From: Rhodocollybia butyracea | Taxonomy: Eukaryota; Basidiomycota; Agaricomycetes; Agaricales; Omphalotaceae | Reading direction: 5' to 3' | DNA length: 64,000 nucleotides | Assembly (NCBI GenBank): GCA_015501585.1 | Contig: JADNRY010000007.1 | Coordinates: forward strand, 372,001-436,000 | Part shown: in pieces, positions 31,334 to 41,791 of the stretch | Position numbering within the stretch: the stretch's first letter is position 1 | Layout of the letters: each line of letters begins with the position of its first letter | Made by a program: the position numbers and the translations under genes | The notes under the pieces: generated by a model | Told to the model about the DNA's origin: nothing | The model's database searches: none | Seen by the model: only the letters and a program-made list of their open reading frames with translations

Positions 31334-33551
31334 ATGTCTTCAGTTTCCGCCCAACAGGCAAGGTCTTCTTCCTCTCCAGATAGTCCTGCCCAGGCATTAT
31401 ATGTGACTGCCCTTCAATAAATGGTCTTTCTAGCATTATTTACAACCTTTTTACCAGGCCGGTCCACCTTCCGGAAATCAATCAGGGCCAAGTCCTTCAC
31501 TTCAGTCCATATTAGCTGGTTCTCACAAGGACGGCTCCTCCAACGGGCATCTGCCTACTTGGAATCCAGCTATGGGCGGCCTAGATGTGCAACAAAGTAA
31601 CGTATGTTATCGATATGTTCTTTCGAGATAGCTGTTCAGCTTTCAGCAGCCAGGGAAACGCAAACTGGATGATACCGATGGCGAAGACCCTCAAAACAAG
31701 ATGCGTCGCGTTATTCGCGACGCTCCCCCCCAAGAAATGGCATCTCGTGTTGTGCCTATGACTACTGTGATATGTTTGCACGCCGCTGTTGCCCAAAAGT
31801 CCTATGGAAGCGAGAAACGCTTTCTTTGCCCTCCCCCAGTCGTACATATCGAGGGTCCTATGTGGCACATGCGTACGCAGCAGCTTTCTATGGCTGTCGT
31901 TTCCGAAACGGGAGAACGGTCGTATGAGCAGAAAGCACCCCTAGATAACAATATGACCTCAAGCTTCAAATTTTTGCATGTTACCGGAACTGCAAAGGCG
32001 AAGAGTTTCCAACTTTCCCTCGATATCGCCGAGCCTCATCCGTCTTCTGGTCACGGCTCCGAAAGCGAGGTTGTGCCGGGCCGTGTCTGGGCCTCGTTCG
32101 AATCTGCGCCAGTTACTATCATTTCGAAACCATCGAAGAAGACTGCCAAGACGAGAAATATCTCGTCGTGTATTCTAGCAGGTGGACCCGTATCTCTATT
32201 TAATCGCATCAATTCTCAGACTGTACGCACCAAATACATGACCATTGACCACGCTCAACTTTGCGCAAGTAATGCGGCGTGGTCCGCCTTCAATGTCAAT
32301 GTTATACGACGTCCCTCAGAGGCGCCGAATATTGGTACGCAGTCATGTGATGTGAATTCCAACGCTCTCACAATGCTGAATATTCCCATAGGTCCTCAAC
32401 CAGTTACTTACGGATGCGAGATTGTGTTGTCGGACACACAATCAGGAATCTCAACTTCGCCCCTCGTCATCCGCAAAGTCGACAAAGGCCGGGTCTCGGA
32501 CGATGAAGGTGGCCCAGTCAGTCAGATGCAGAAGATTGCGTTGCAGCGTGTGAACCCTGATGGCTCTCGACACTACTTGTCAGCAGCTGGTCCTATACCT
32601 GGAACAACGGGAGTTGTACCTCCACCCGCTCCTGGAGTATCTACTCAGGCGGGCACTCACCCTCTCCTGTTCCAGAGTCCCCGCGTCAGAGAGGAGATTA
32701 AAGATGGTCAGCGTCAGATTGCGGACGAAGTGGACGATTATCTCTGCTGGACAATCGTTGGAATATGTAAGAGAGCTTTCTCTCCATTTGAATACTCGTT
32801 TATCCTTCTCTCTCCAGCCAAATTTCAATACACTTTTTTTGACTCGACTGGAAAGAATAGCCAGATTCCTGATCAACCAATCACACCCTTCCCCACTTTG
32901 TTTACCGCTCCGGTGTACCGTCAAGCTAATAACACGATAGAGCTCACTGTATCAAACTTCTTTTACGAGGATCCGAAGACGCGCCAGCAAACAACTTTGG
33001 ATGTGTTTTTGGGAAACCTAGGTCCATTGCCACACAGGGTCTATCAGACTTCACCTTCGGGCCCCCTGGCCTCTATGCCATTTGTGCATCCTATTCCTGG
33101 GCTTCCGGAGGGAGGAGGTCTCGATTCCCCTGGATCGCCTACTCGTTACATTCCCTCGGGGCCTCTACATACTATAGTTATGGTGGAGATGCCACCTATC
33201 GGTGACATCCTCAAGGCCTTGGAAGAAGATGCATTACCTCCGAACGTGGAACACCCGGATGGCCACTCTGTAGATGGTTCTCATCCTACTAGCCGAAATG
33301 GCTCAGGTCCCCCGCCATCTATTGCGGGGCGCAGCCTGCCACTGCTGTTCATTCGCAGCGCGGACGGAGTAGGATACCACTCTGGTCGAACCATTACCTG
33401 CGAGAACATTTTCCAGGGTCTCGACATCGGTAGTCAGCCGGCTCACGCTGGTGCCAATATTGACACCGGTTGGCTCACCTCGCCTCACAATCTTCAAGTG
33501 GAGAATAATGGTTTACCGGCTTTACAGAGTTGGACATTGAGAATTATGTAA
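31334..33551 (+). CDS. CSL (CBF1/Su(H)/LAG-1) family transcription factor
   Basis: DNA-binding protein of the family that ends Notch signalling in animals; fungal members (S. pombe Cbf11 and Cbf12) act without Notch, in adhesion, cell cycle and lipid genes. Exons 31334-31402, 31458-31601 and 31647 on join in phase. The N-terminus is Ser/Pro-rich. The LAG1/Rel-like domain is seen as TVICLHAAVAQKSYGSEKRF and LCPPPVVHIEG. The beta-trefoil includes FNRINSQTVRTKYM, GPQPVTYGCEIVLSD and MQKIALQRV. One intron at about 32767-32816 gives VGISKFQYTFFDS, followed by a C-terminal Ig-like region. It ends SWTLRIM. It is a compact, class F1-like protein of about 660 residues. Confidence 0.88.
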
Positions 33552-33879
33552 AAATTGTATGCCCAGTATTATCCATTTTTCTTGTTACATTGTCATTTTT
33601 CTGGGCTCCTTCCTTGTGTACATAGTATTCATAGTATTTCTGGCTATCGTGTACCTGCTTTCATCGTCCCGTATCAAATACATCGAGATGTATTTCGCTG
33701 AAGCTTGAAACATGCACTTTGATAATATACATAGCGAATAAGACGAACGTTTGAGTTCGAATCTCTTATCACGATTAGGTACTTCGGCTAGATCCAGCCG
33801 CTCTGAGTCCGATTATTTCCACTACTTAGGTCTTGGCCCTCTCCTTCTCAAGTACCATCATCTACCATTGCCACTCAAA
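33552..33879. promoter_or_regulatory. Region upstream of pyruvate kinase
   Basis: 328 bp between the CSL stop and the pyruvate kinase start, same strand. The last 60 bp before the ATG are strongly pyrimidine-rich (CCCTCTCCTTCTC and similar), a pattern common before highly expressed fungal glycolytic genes. A GTTCGAATC at about 33752 looks like a tRNA T-loop, but no acceptor stem or anticodon arm matches it. Confidence 0.4.
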
Positions 33880-36251
33880 ATGTTTGCTACTGACGGTATT
33901 CGTTCTCAACTGGAATGGTCGTCTCATTTGAGCACTGCCAACGCTCCCGTTCCTACAGAGAACACGAAGTACATGCGTAAAGTATGGTCTCTTTTTATTC
34001 CTTGTTCGGAAATGCGCTCATTTTTTTTTGCATCTGCTAGACCTCCATTATCGCCACCATCGGTATCCTTTTTTCTCTGTCTTTCGATTTGAAGTTCAAA
34101 CTGTACTAGGACCAAAAACCAATAGTGTCGAGAAGCTGGCAGAGTTACGACGCGCTGGGGTCAACGTTGGTGAGTAAAACTCGCGTCTTCTTGCCTGTCT
34201 TCGCTTACAATTATCTCTAGTGCGTATGAACTTCTCCCATGGGGAATATGCCTACCACCAGAGTGTCATCGATAACACCAGAAAAATGCTTGCTGGTTTG
34301 TTTTTTCATTGTACTTTTTTGAGGTGGCTTTGAACTCATTAACTCCGCAGCGGACCCTAATGGGCGTCCTGTCGCTATCGCACTCGATACTGTTAGTTTT
34401 CTAAGTACTCAACATATCGCGTTGATCATCATGGTTATTTTTTGCAGAAAGGTCCAGAGATTCGAACTGGAGTGATGAGGGATGGAATCGATGTAAGTAT
34501 TCCGATTCATGTGTTTTCTCGTGTTCATTCCATCGCTTGATACGATGTTTAGATTGCCATCAACGCTGGACACGAGTTTACCGTGTCCACAGATCCAAAG
34601 TACAAGGACATATGCGATGACAAAGTTCTTTGGATGGACTATGTTCGTCTTCTGGTTTCACCGTCCTAGGCGCAACTTGACACCTCTTATCCTTATCCTA
34701 GGTAAACCTCCCCAAGGTTACAGCACCGGGCAAGTTGATCTACGTAGATGATGGTGAGAACATCTTCTGGATGCAATCCGAATAATCTAAGATCATATTC
34801 GATGTTCAGGTATTCTATCCCTTCTTGTTCTTTCCATCGAAGGCCACGAACTTCGTGTCCGGTGTCTGAACAATGGCACACTCTCTTCTCGCAAGGGTGT
34901 CAACCTTCCCAAAACCGATGTCGACTTGCCTGCCTTATCCGAAAAGGACAAGAAAGACTTGCAATTTGGCGTCAAAAATGGCGTTGATATGATCTTCGCT
35001 TCGTTCATTCGTCGCGCGGAAGATGTCCGAGATATCCGTACTGTCTTGGGCCCGGATGGTGCGAATATCAAGATCATTGTCAAGATCGAGAACGAGCAAG
35101 GAGTCGCGAACTTTGACGAGATTTTGAAGGAGACAGACGGTGTCATGGTTGCCCGTGGTGATCTCGGAATTGAGATTCCTGCTAGCCAGGTGTTTTTGGC
35201 GCAGAAGATGATGATTGCCAAATGTAACATTGTTGGCAAACCAGTCATCGTTGCCACGCAAATGCTTGAGGTGTGGATTTTGACAATGCATTAATGTCAA
35301 TCACACTCATCTGCACCTTTTTATAGTCCATGACGGTAATAATCGCATCCCTTTTTGCCTTGCGAGGAATTGCTAATATTTGTAAGCTAGTACAACCCTC
35401 GGCCTACTCGTGCTGAAGTTAGTGACGTTGCCAACGCCGTACTCGATGGCGCCGACTGTGTCATGTTGTCCGGTGAAACAGCCAAAGGATCTTATCCCGT
35501 GCAGGCTGGTCTGTTCAAGATGTTTACTACAGCATCACGAGAAGTGCTAAAATTATGTTTTTCTAGTGCTAATGATGGCCGAGACATGCTTGCTTGCGGA
35601 ATATGCTATTTGCTATCCTCCCCTGTACGATGAGATTCGAGCGATTCAACCTCGTCCCACTGAGACGACAGAGACCGTTGCTCTTGCCGCTGTCGCTGCT
35701 GCATCTGAGCAGAATGCTAGTGCTATCCTTGTTCTCTCGACTAGTGGTAACACTGCTCGCTTGATTTCCAAATACCGCCCTAAGGTTCCTATCATCACTG
35801 GTATGATTCGTTCCAATGCAATGGTTTATCTCTAACTTGTGGAGTATTTAGTCACCCGTAACGAGCAGACTGCACGTCAGATCCACCTTCACCGTGGATG
35901 CTACCCGTTCTGGTACCCTGAGCCCCGTGGCATTCAAACTCACCAATGGCAAACCGATGTGAGTATGCTCATGAAAAGCCAAGAGATGAAATGGTTGCTT
36001 ACGGTCACTGCAGGTTGACAACCGTATTCGCTTTGGTATGCGCAATGCCCTTGCTCTTGACATTATTACTCCTGGCTCCACCGTTGTTGCCGTGCAAGGA
36101 TGGAAGGGCGGGCTTGGCCACACCAACACCCTTCGTATCATCTCCGTTCGTAAGTTGGTTCGTGTACTGAAAACTGGCCTCTTTTCTTATTTTTCCTTCT
36201 CAAGCTACAGACTCTGCTGATCTCGAACACATGGAGCTTGGCTCGCTCTAG
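33880..36251 (+). CDS. PYK1: Pyruvate kinase
   Basis: Last step of glycolysis: phosphoenolpyruvate and ADP to pyruvate and ATP, cytosolic tetramer. Spliced exons give [66 protein letters not shown], the catalytic [59 protein letters not shown], the C-domain [13 protein letters not shown] and [13 protein letters not shown]. All family motifs are present. About ten short introns, unusually many for a glycolytic gene but common in basidiomycetes. The final intron (36149-36210) gives a last exon ending EHMELGSL with the TAG at 36249-36251. Confidence 0.97.
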
Positions 36252-36401
36252 GTCGACCGTTTTCAAAAAATGCATGTTATATATCGCATGCTTGTATAAT
36301 AATTTTTTAGATACTTGTAAAATGATAGACTTTGCGATCCAAAATTTGCGTGAGTTAGGCATCCTCAAATTGTAAAAGCAAATATTGTTTTATGGCTGTA
36401 C

Positions 36402-38649
36402 ATGACCTCCCGTCGATACCCTCCGTCATATCTTCCACAACACTCTACAGGTGTTTCATGGCGCCCTTCACAGAAGTCTAGTTCAGGTTGGACTATTTTT
36501 AACACCCGTATATATTCATCCAATCCACGATATTTGTATCTACGACCCATTTCGCGCTTCATACGTAAAAGAGGATTGTTGCTGGTTTTTCTCTTTTGCT
36601 TCACTTTTCTTGGAGGGCTTTTCCTCAGAACGACATTCATATGGCAACTCTTACCTTTCACGGAACGATCAACATTAGTTTATCGAGAAGAGGATCTACA
36701 GCGTATAGTTTTGTGGGAAATTGAAAGTGGACATGGGAACAGACCAGGTGCGTACGAGTCTACAACGCTTGTTCGTGCTTTAAAATTGACTTGCTTTGCA
36801 CAGTCCCAGGAAGGGTTTTGAAGAACCCACTTCCACGAAAATATTTGGACATACAACATGATAACTCTACTGTCGCTTATCCTCCTCGACCAATCCCAGG
36901 TAATGTTCTTTTCACTCTCGTAAATTCTACATAGCTTACCAGACCATGTCACAGGAAGCATTGCAGATATGAATATTATTATGAAGAATTGTGATTTCTC
37001 TCGCCAAAAGGTATCTGATCTACCTCTGTTTCACCCCGCGCTCATATCAAGACAGTTGGTACGCGATTGTCTGGAAATTCTTCGCGTAGGAGCACGTTTA
37101 GATAATGGCAATAGACTTGAGCGAGACAATATCGATGATTTCAAGTATGTTTACCTTGAAGAGAGGCATAATCATAATCTGGACCCCTTGATACCAACAA
37201 ACAACATCGAAACCTCCCCCCCTCTACGCAAAAAACCGAACGCTAAGATGGAGCCTTCCCCCATCACCCTTCCACCCACTATTCCTCCGCGAGCGTACTC
37301 TGACCTTTCTACATCCTGTGATCCCGACTATCCTCGTATTTTTCATATATTTTGGACAGGACCATTCACGGACAAGCCTTATCTCGCACTTCTATCATTC
37401 CTATATACCCAGAATACCGGATTGCATTCTGGTGGACTTTCAAAGACCTGTAGACCAGTCATGTGGGTCCACATAAACATTGGACCAGCGGCCTCTGTGC
37501 CCAATCCCAGTGCTACCAGTGACATGTTTAAGGAGCTCAGCTCTAATCCATGGGCCGCTCCGTTCCTCCATGAGCAATTCTCGTCTTTGATACAGTTCAA
37601 ACTTTGGAATACTACAGAGCAGCTTGACGGTATACCAGAACTTAGGCATGAGTGGCGCAAAATGCATACCTTGTTCAACTCCGGAGGGCGCATTATTGAT
37701 GTTCCTCCAGAACACGCAGATGGTAATCAGGATAAGCTGGCGGACGATATGTTGCATCGAACGGGTTCAAAGTCGTCTTCCTCTTACGATCGTTTGTCAG
37801 TCATTCTCTCAGATATGGCACGGTTTATACTCTGTCATCGCTTCGGTGGTATCTACCTTGATGCTGACACGATACTGTTGCGCGACTGGGAAGAAGTATG
37901 GGGTTGGAGAGGTGCTTTCGCGTACAGGTGGTCTCGTATGACGAGATACAACACTGCGGTTCTACATATGAACAAAGGGTCTGCCCTTGGTACATTTCTC
38001 TTTCGTACCGCGCTAAGGAACAACTTGGACTTTCATCCGATGACGGTTTCAAGATACCTCAAGGACGCGCATCTGGATGACCTTTTGTTTAGACTCCCAG
38101 ACGCGTTGTTCGACTCGGCTTGGTTAAACACGGAATTTTATCAACGAGATCGTCCTCCTCAGCCGTATTTCAAGGCGTGAGTGTCTATTCATTTACTCTT
38201 CAAATGATAATAACAATTTACTAGATTTGAAGACTTCTTTGATACGCCGCCCGTAAACAGTGCTGCCCCAAAAGCCCTTGGCTTTGATGGTTTCTTCAAG
38301 GGCGCTTTCTCATACCACTACCACAATTTTTGGTGATTACATCGTGAAATATTCGATATTGAATTCTAACATGTGTTCATTAGGTGGAAGCCATTTGACC
38401 CGGCACGGGATTGGCCAGACTTGGGTTCACGAAATGCTGTAGATAAGAAAGTAATCCGGGAGGGTATGGATGACGCAGCAACTTCAGACAGTGGAGAACT
38501 TGCTTGGTCTGCGGTCTTGAAGCGAACTTTTGAGTCTTACATCCGAGGGGAGAGACCGAATATGGTGAGTGTTGTGAATATTCCAGTTTCGGAACCCGGC
38601 TCACTTGTCTTTACAGTACGGAGAATGGTTGCTGGATTGGCAAGAGTAA
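36402..38649 (+). CDS. Type II membrane glycosyltransferase with DXD motif
   Basis: Golgi-type glycosyltransferase of the 'sugar-binding region containing DXD' class. A basic N-terminus precedes one hydrophobic helix, LLLVFLFCFTFLGGLFL, i.e. a type II anchor. The catalytic part has RIFHIFWTGPF, VMWVHINIG, LSDMARFILCHRFGGIYLDADTILLRDW (containing the DAD metal-binding triad), and YNTAVLHMNKGS. Introns interrupt at about 36748-36805, 36900-36955, 37009-37050, 38177-38224, 38334-38383 and 38564-38616. The last exon reads YGEWLLDWQE and stops at 38647-38649. The sugar donor and acceptor are unknown. Similar genes are widespread in agaric fungi. Confidence 0.85.
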
Positions 38650-38710
38650 TCGGCCAACAGTCTCCTACATAATGTACCATGATCTATTAATGCAATTCCA
38701 ACGGTTTTGC

Positions 38711-39799
38711 TCAGTGTTTTGCTGCTAGTTTTGCTTGAGCGGTATTGACAGTATCCTTTAGCAACTGTATGACCTCGTTAGGATTGGGCGCGCCGAAGAT
38801 GGCTGTTCCCGCGACGATAACATTGCTTCCTGATGAATTGTTCAAAAACATGAAAGATGTGTTTTTTGCAATAACAGACCTGCATCGGCACAAATATCGA
38901 TTGTCTTGGGGCCAACTCCCCCATCGACTTCAATGTCCTTGTCGGGGAATCTAGCCCGAAGTTCGGCGACTTTTGGGACACATCGTTCTAAGAACTTTTG
39001 ACCTCCACGTCCTGACAGGAAAAGGTTAGTTTGTCAGGCTACGTAGTGATGACGGTGTGATGTGTACCTGGATAGACAGTCATGACTAGCAACATATCTG
39101 CTTCTTTGGCGATTTCATCGGTTATAGCGGTCGATGGCGTATCAGGAGATATTGCGACGCCAGCTTTCATGTTTCGGGCGTGAATGGTTTTGATCAATGA
39201 CAACGGGTCCGCTGGAAAAGGGAGATTGGACTTCTGATTAATAAGGTGAATTTGTACATAGACACACAGGTAGCTTCGATGTGGAAGCAGTACAGCGCGC
39301 CTCCTGCATCGGCAATGTCGTTTACCCACTAACCAAGATTTACTAACGATGTTGCGATTTCAGTTTTGCGTACCTTTTCTGGTTGTGCGACCATCATATG
39401 ACAATCCATGAAGATATCAGGGATACCCTTGCGAACGCAAGTAAGGATCGGGGCGCCTGGAGATATCGATGCAGGTTAAGTGGCGTAGATGCTACCTGGA
39501 TTGAAACACACACCCATGGTGATGTTAGGCACAAAGTGGCTGTAGTTCATCAGTTAAATGAGATCGAGAGGCGAGGCTTAGAAATACCCATCCATCACGT
39601 CTGCAGATCGGTAAGGGTATGAAAAAGAAAGCATAGAAAACTGACCCATATGAAGCCATTCAGCTCCTCCCTTGATCATACGCTTGCATTCTGCAGTTAG
39701 GTTTCCAAAGTCTGACGCGAGTACACTATATCGGCGTATAGATTAGCGTGATTGAGATGTTTAGCTAGTCTACCTTGGGGAGATGATTGCTTTGACCAT
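38711..39799 (-). CDS. RPE1: Ribulose-phosphate 3-epimerase
   Basis: Interconverts D-ribulose 5-phosphate and D-xylulose 5-phosphate in the pentose phosphate pathway. The ATG at 39799 gives MVKAIISPS, then after a short intron [20 protein letters not shown] and [64 protein letters not shown], a [13 protein letters not shown] block, [13 protein letters not shown] and [12 protein letters not shown]. These are the TIM-barrel epimerase motifs, with metal-binding His and Asp residues in place. At least eight introns, with some exons under 30 nt. The start is 171 bp from that of the divergent small secreted protein. Confidence 0.92.
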
Positions 39800-39970
39800 T
39801 GAGGAAGAGTGTCATCTGACACGTGACCTTCAGAAGCATATTTATGACGTAGTGGACTGACGATCGGCACTGTCGGGCCGAGGACCTGTTTGAGCCTAAT
39901 GACGTAGATGTATTTATCATTTAAAACAGCCCCTCGACGCCAGAAAATGTAAACTTTTCGTTCTTCGACC

Positions 39971-40594
39971 ATGTACAAATTCGCTACTCTTTTCGCTGCT
40001 TCCTTGCTTTCAACCCAGTCCGTCTATGGGGCTGCTCCACTCGAGCAACGTCAAAGTATGTAACCTTTCCTACTTCAAAACGTAGTTTCCAACCGCCAAT
40101 CATCAGTTCTTTCCTCAATTACGAGTGTTGCCGGCTCAGCTGCTTCAGATGTAACAAGTGCTTTTGGAGCAGGGACCTCGATAGCAGCCAATGCTTTCTC
40201 TGAAATAACGAGCTTTGGCGGTGGAGTCGTTGAGGGAGTTACTTGTGCGTACTGTTTTGGTATTCTTTCTTCTGTTCACAGTAACCAAATGTCTGTTTCT
40301 TAGCTGTGGGTGGCAGCGTGGTAACAGTCGTGACTTCTGAGGTGAGAATCAGCCTTTCTATCGCGATTACATCTGACTTTTTCGAAGGGTGGTGCTGCAA
40401 TAACACTAGCTGGCTCCGCAGGAGGTCAAGCTACCTCTTTTGCAGGCCATGCATTTACTGTTGCCACCGGGGCTGCTGGATCGGCAGCCACTGGCTCGCC
40501 AAATGCAGCAGTAACACAATATAACTCTGGCCCAATACTCGCATCGCTGATTACTCTCATATTTGGAGCTGTAACCGGTGCTCTAGTGCTCTAG
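39971..40594 (+). CDS. Small secreted or surface-anchored Gly/Ala/Ser-rich protein
   Basis: I do not recognise a family. The ATG at 39971 gives a clear signal peptide, MYKFATLFAASLLSTQSVYG, with a likely cut before AAPLEQRQ. Four exons then encode low-complexity text rich in Gly, Ala, Ser, Thr and Val: SVAGSAASDVTSAFGAGTS, SFGGGVVEGVTS, GGSVVTVVTS, GGAAITLAGSAGGQATSF. The end, SGPILASLITLIFGAVTGALVL, is a hydrophobic C-terminus after a small-residue site, as in GPI-anchored proteins. About 135 residues. Basidiomycetes have many such lineage-specific proteins. The signal peptide and tail are read directly; the anchor is inference. Confidence 0.7.
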
Positions 40595-41097
40595 TAATCC
40601 TTTAAGGACTGAAGATTCATTACTTGTCCATATGCCCTGCTACTCCATGATCTCTGATACCATTATTTACCAAAATTCAACCCGTAGCTATTCCTTACTT
40701 AAAAGTAGTAGTACTTTCTCAAATATTGAACTGTAGAGCAATGGACACACTCGGTGTTTCAGTATGATCTCGACCTGTTTGCAAGACTCAAGTACTGCAT
40801 GTGCATCATTGCAACAACGACTTCGAATGGCCTATCGTGCATTGAGTTACATCTAGACTCTGAGCTTATCATATGAACTGCAAGAGAAGAGATCTCAGAT
40901 TCAAAGCATGGCCAGGGGTGCCATTTCACAGTTCTGCACGCGTCTTGCGGAAAGCTCGACAAATCAACTACACAAGTTGCAATACAAGTACTACTAGTAT
41001 TAGTGGCACCTTAAAAAGTCAACTTCGGAGGATTACGGAAGAATGGCGTTGAATCGAAATATTCCATTTGCACAATCTATGTAACAAAGACACAATT
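40595..41097. other. 503-bp convergent intergenic region
   Basis: Lies between the stop codons of the small secreted protein and COX6A, so it should hold two 3' ends. AT-rich text with no ORF showing family motifs or codon bias and no tRNA-like fold that I could find. I see nothing further in it. Confidence 0.5.
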
Positions 41098-41678
41098 TTA
41101 CTCTTCCGCTTGCGCCAGATTCTTCTGCACCTAATTGAGACTGAGAGTGAGTGGAGGATACCCGATGATTAATCAGAACGTACTTCAGAGTTGAAGAACA
41201 AACTGTTCGGTCCCCAGGGGTAAGGCTTGCGCCTGACATTGAGGTACTCGTAGTCGGGTGGGTAGACAACGTGTCCGTCATTCTCCGCTTTCTCGTGTGC
41301 TTGGTGAGCCTTGTGCTCCATCTCGATATTATAGACCCAAGCACTGCAAACGGCAACTGGAACGGATGAGGCCAAGAGGAGGACAAGAGGCACGCAACTC
41401 ACTTGCAGGTATACAGACATACCAGCTGCAAGAAGTGAGAATTGTTCCACGAATAGTTGTAGAAATTTCTACCTAATTTTGCGCCAAAGGTCGGTGGTTT
41501 CTACAGGGAGTTAACTTTAGCTTGAGACTCGCAAGAATAAGGTAGTTTCCGTACCAGCTGCGTGATGTTCTACAGCTTCAAGATTGGCGAGGTATGCATT
41601 TTTCACAGGAGCAGGAGTTTCAGTAGAAAAACGGCGCAAGGCGGGTGTCGTCCGTCGTGCAAGCAGTCGGAAGGACAT
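41098..41678 (-). CDS. COX6A: Cytochrome c oxidase subunit 6A
   Basis: Nuclear-encoded subunit of respiratory complex IV in the inner membrane. The start MSFRLLARRTTPALRRFS is an Arg-rich presequence. Spliced exons give VEHHAAETTDLWRKIS, the single membrane helix AGMSVYLQCAWVYNIEMEHKAHQ, then YEYLNVRRKPYPWGPNSLFFN, the family's signature RRK.FPWG...LF.N. A last exon, VQKNLAQAEE, ends at the TAA at 41100-41098. Introns are about 50-60 nt. The start is 113 bp from that of RPN2, so the two probably share a promoter. Confidence 0.88.
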
Positions 41679-41791
41679 GGTGGTAATCGGGAAATATGCT
41701 TAGCTAATTGAGCCTTTAGCGCCTCTTAAGCGCTCATCTGGATTACGCGTCCGAGAAATTATCAAGTTGACCAATTCTTTCTTCTTCACTC
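41679..41791. promoter_or_regulatory. Bidirectional promoter COX6A / RPN2
   Basis: 113 bp between divergent start codons. It contains AGCGCTCA (41730-41737) and ACGCGTCCG (41745-41753); the second is identical to a 9-mer in the uS17m promoter, the first overlaps the palindrome seen upstream of PP2C and LSM5 by eight bases. Confidence 0.35.

Noticed and set aside
33735..33775. Possible tRNA (GTTCGAATC T-loop)
   Set aside because: The T stem does not pair beyond three bases and no D arm, anticodon arm or acceptor stem can be drawn around it.
10725..38649. Secondary-metabolite cluster (GGT, MFS transporter, glycosyltransferase, hydrolase)
   Set aside because: These are scattered among housekeeping genes such as prefoldin, Vps20 and pyruvate kinase; no synthase or terpene cyclase is present and there is no shared orientation.
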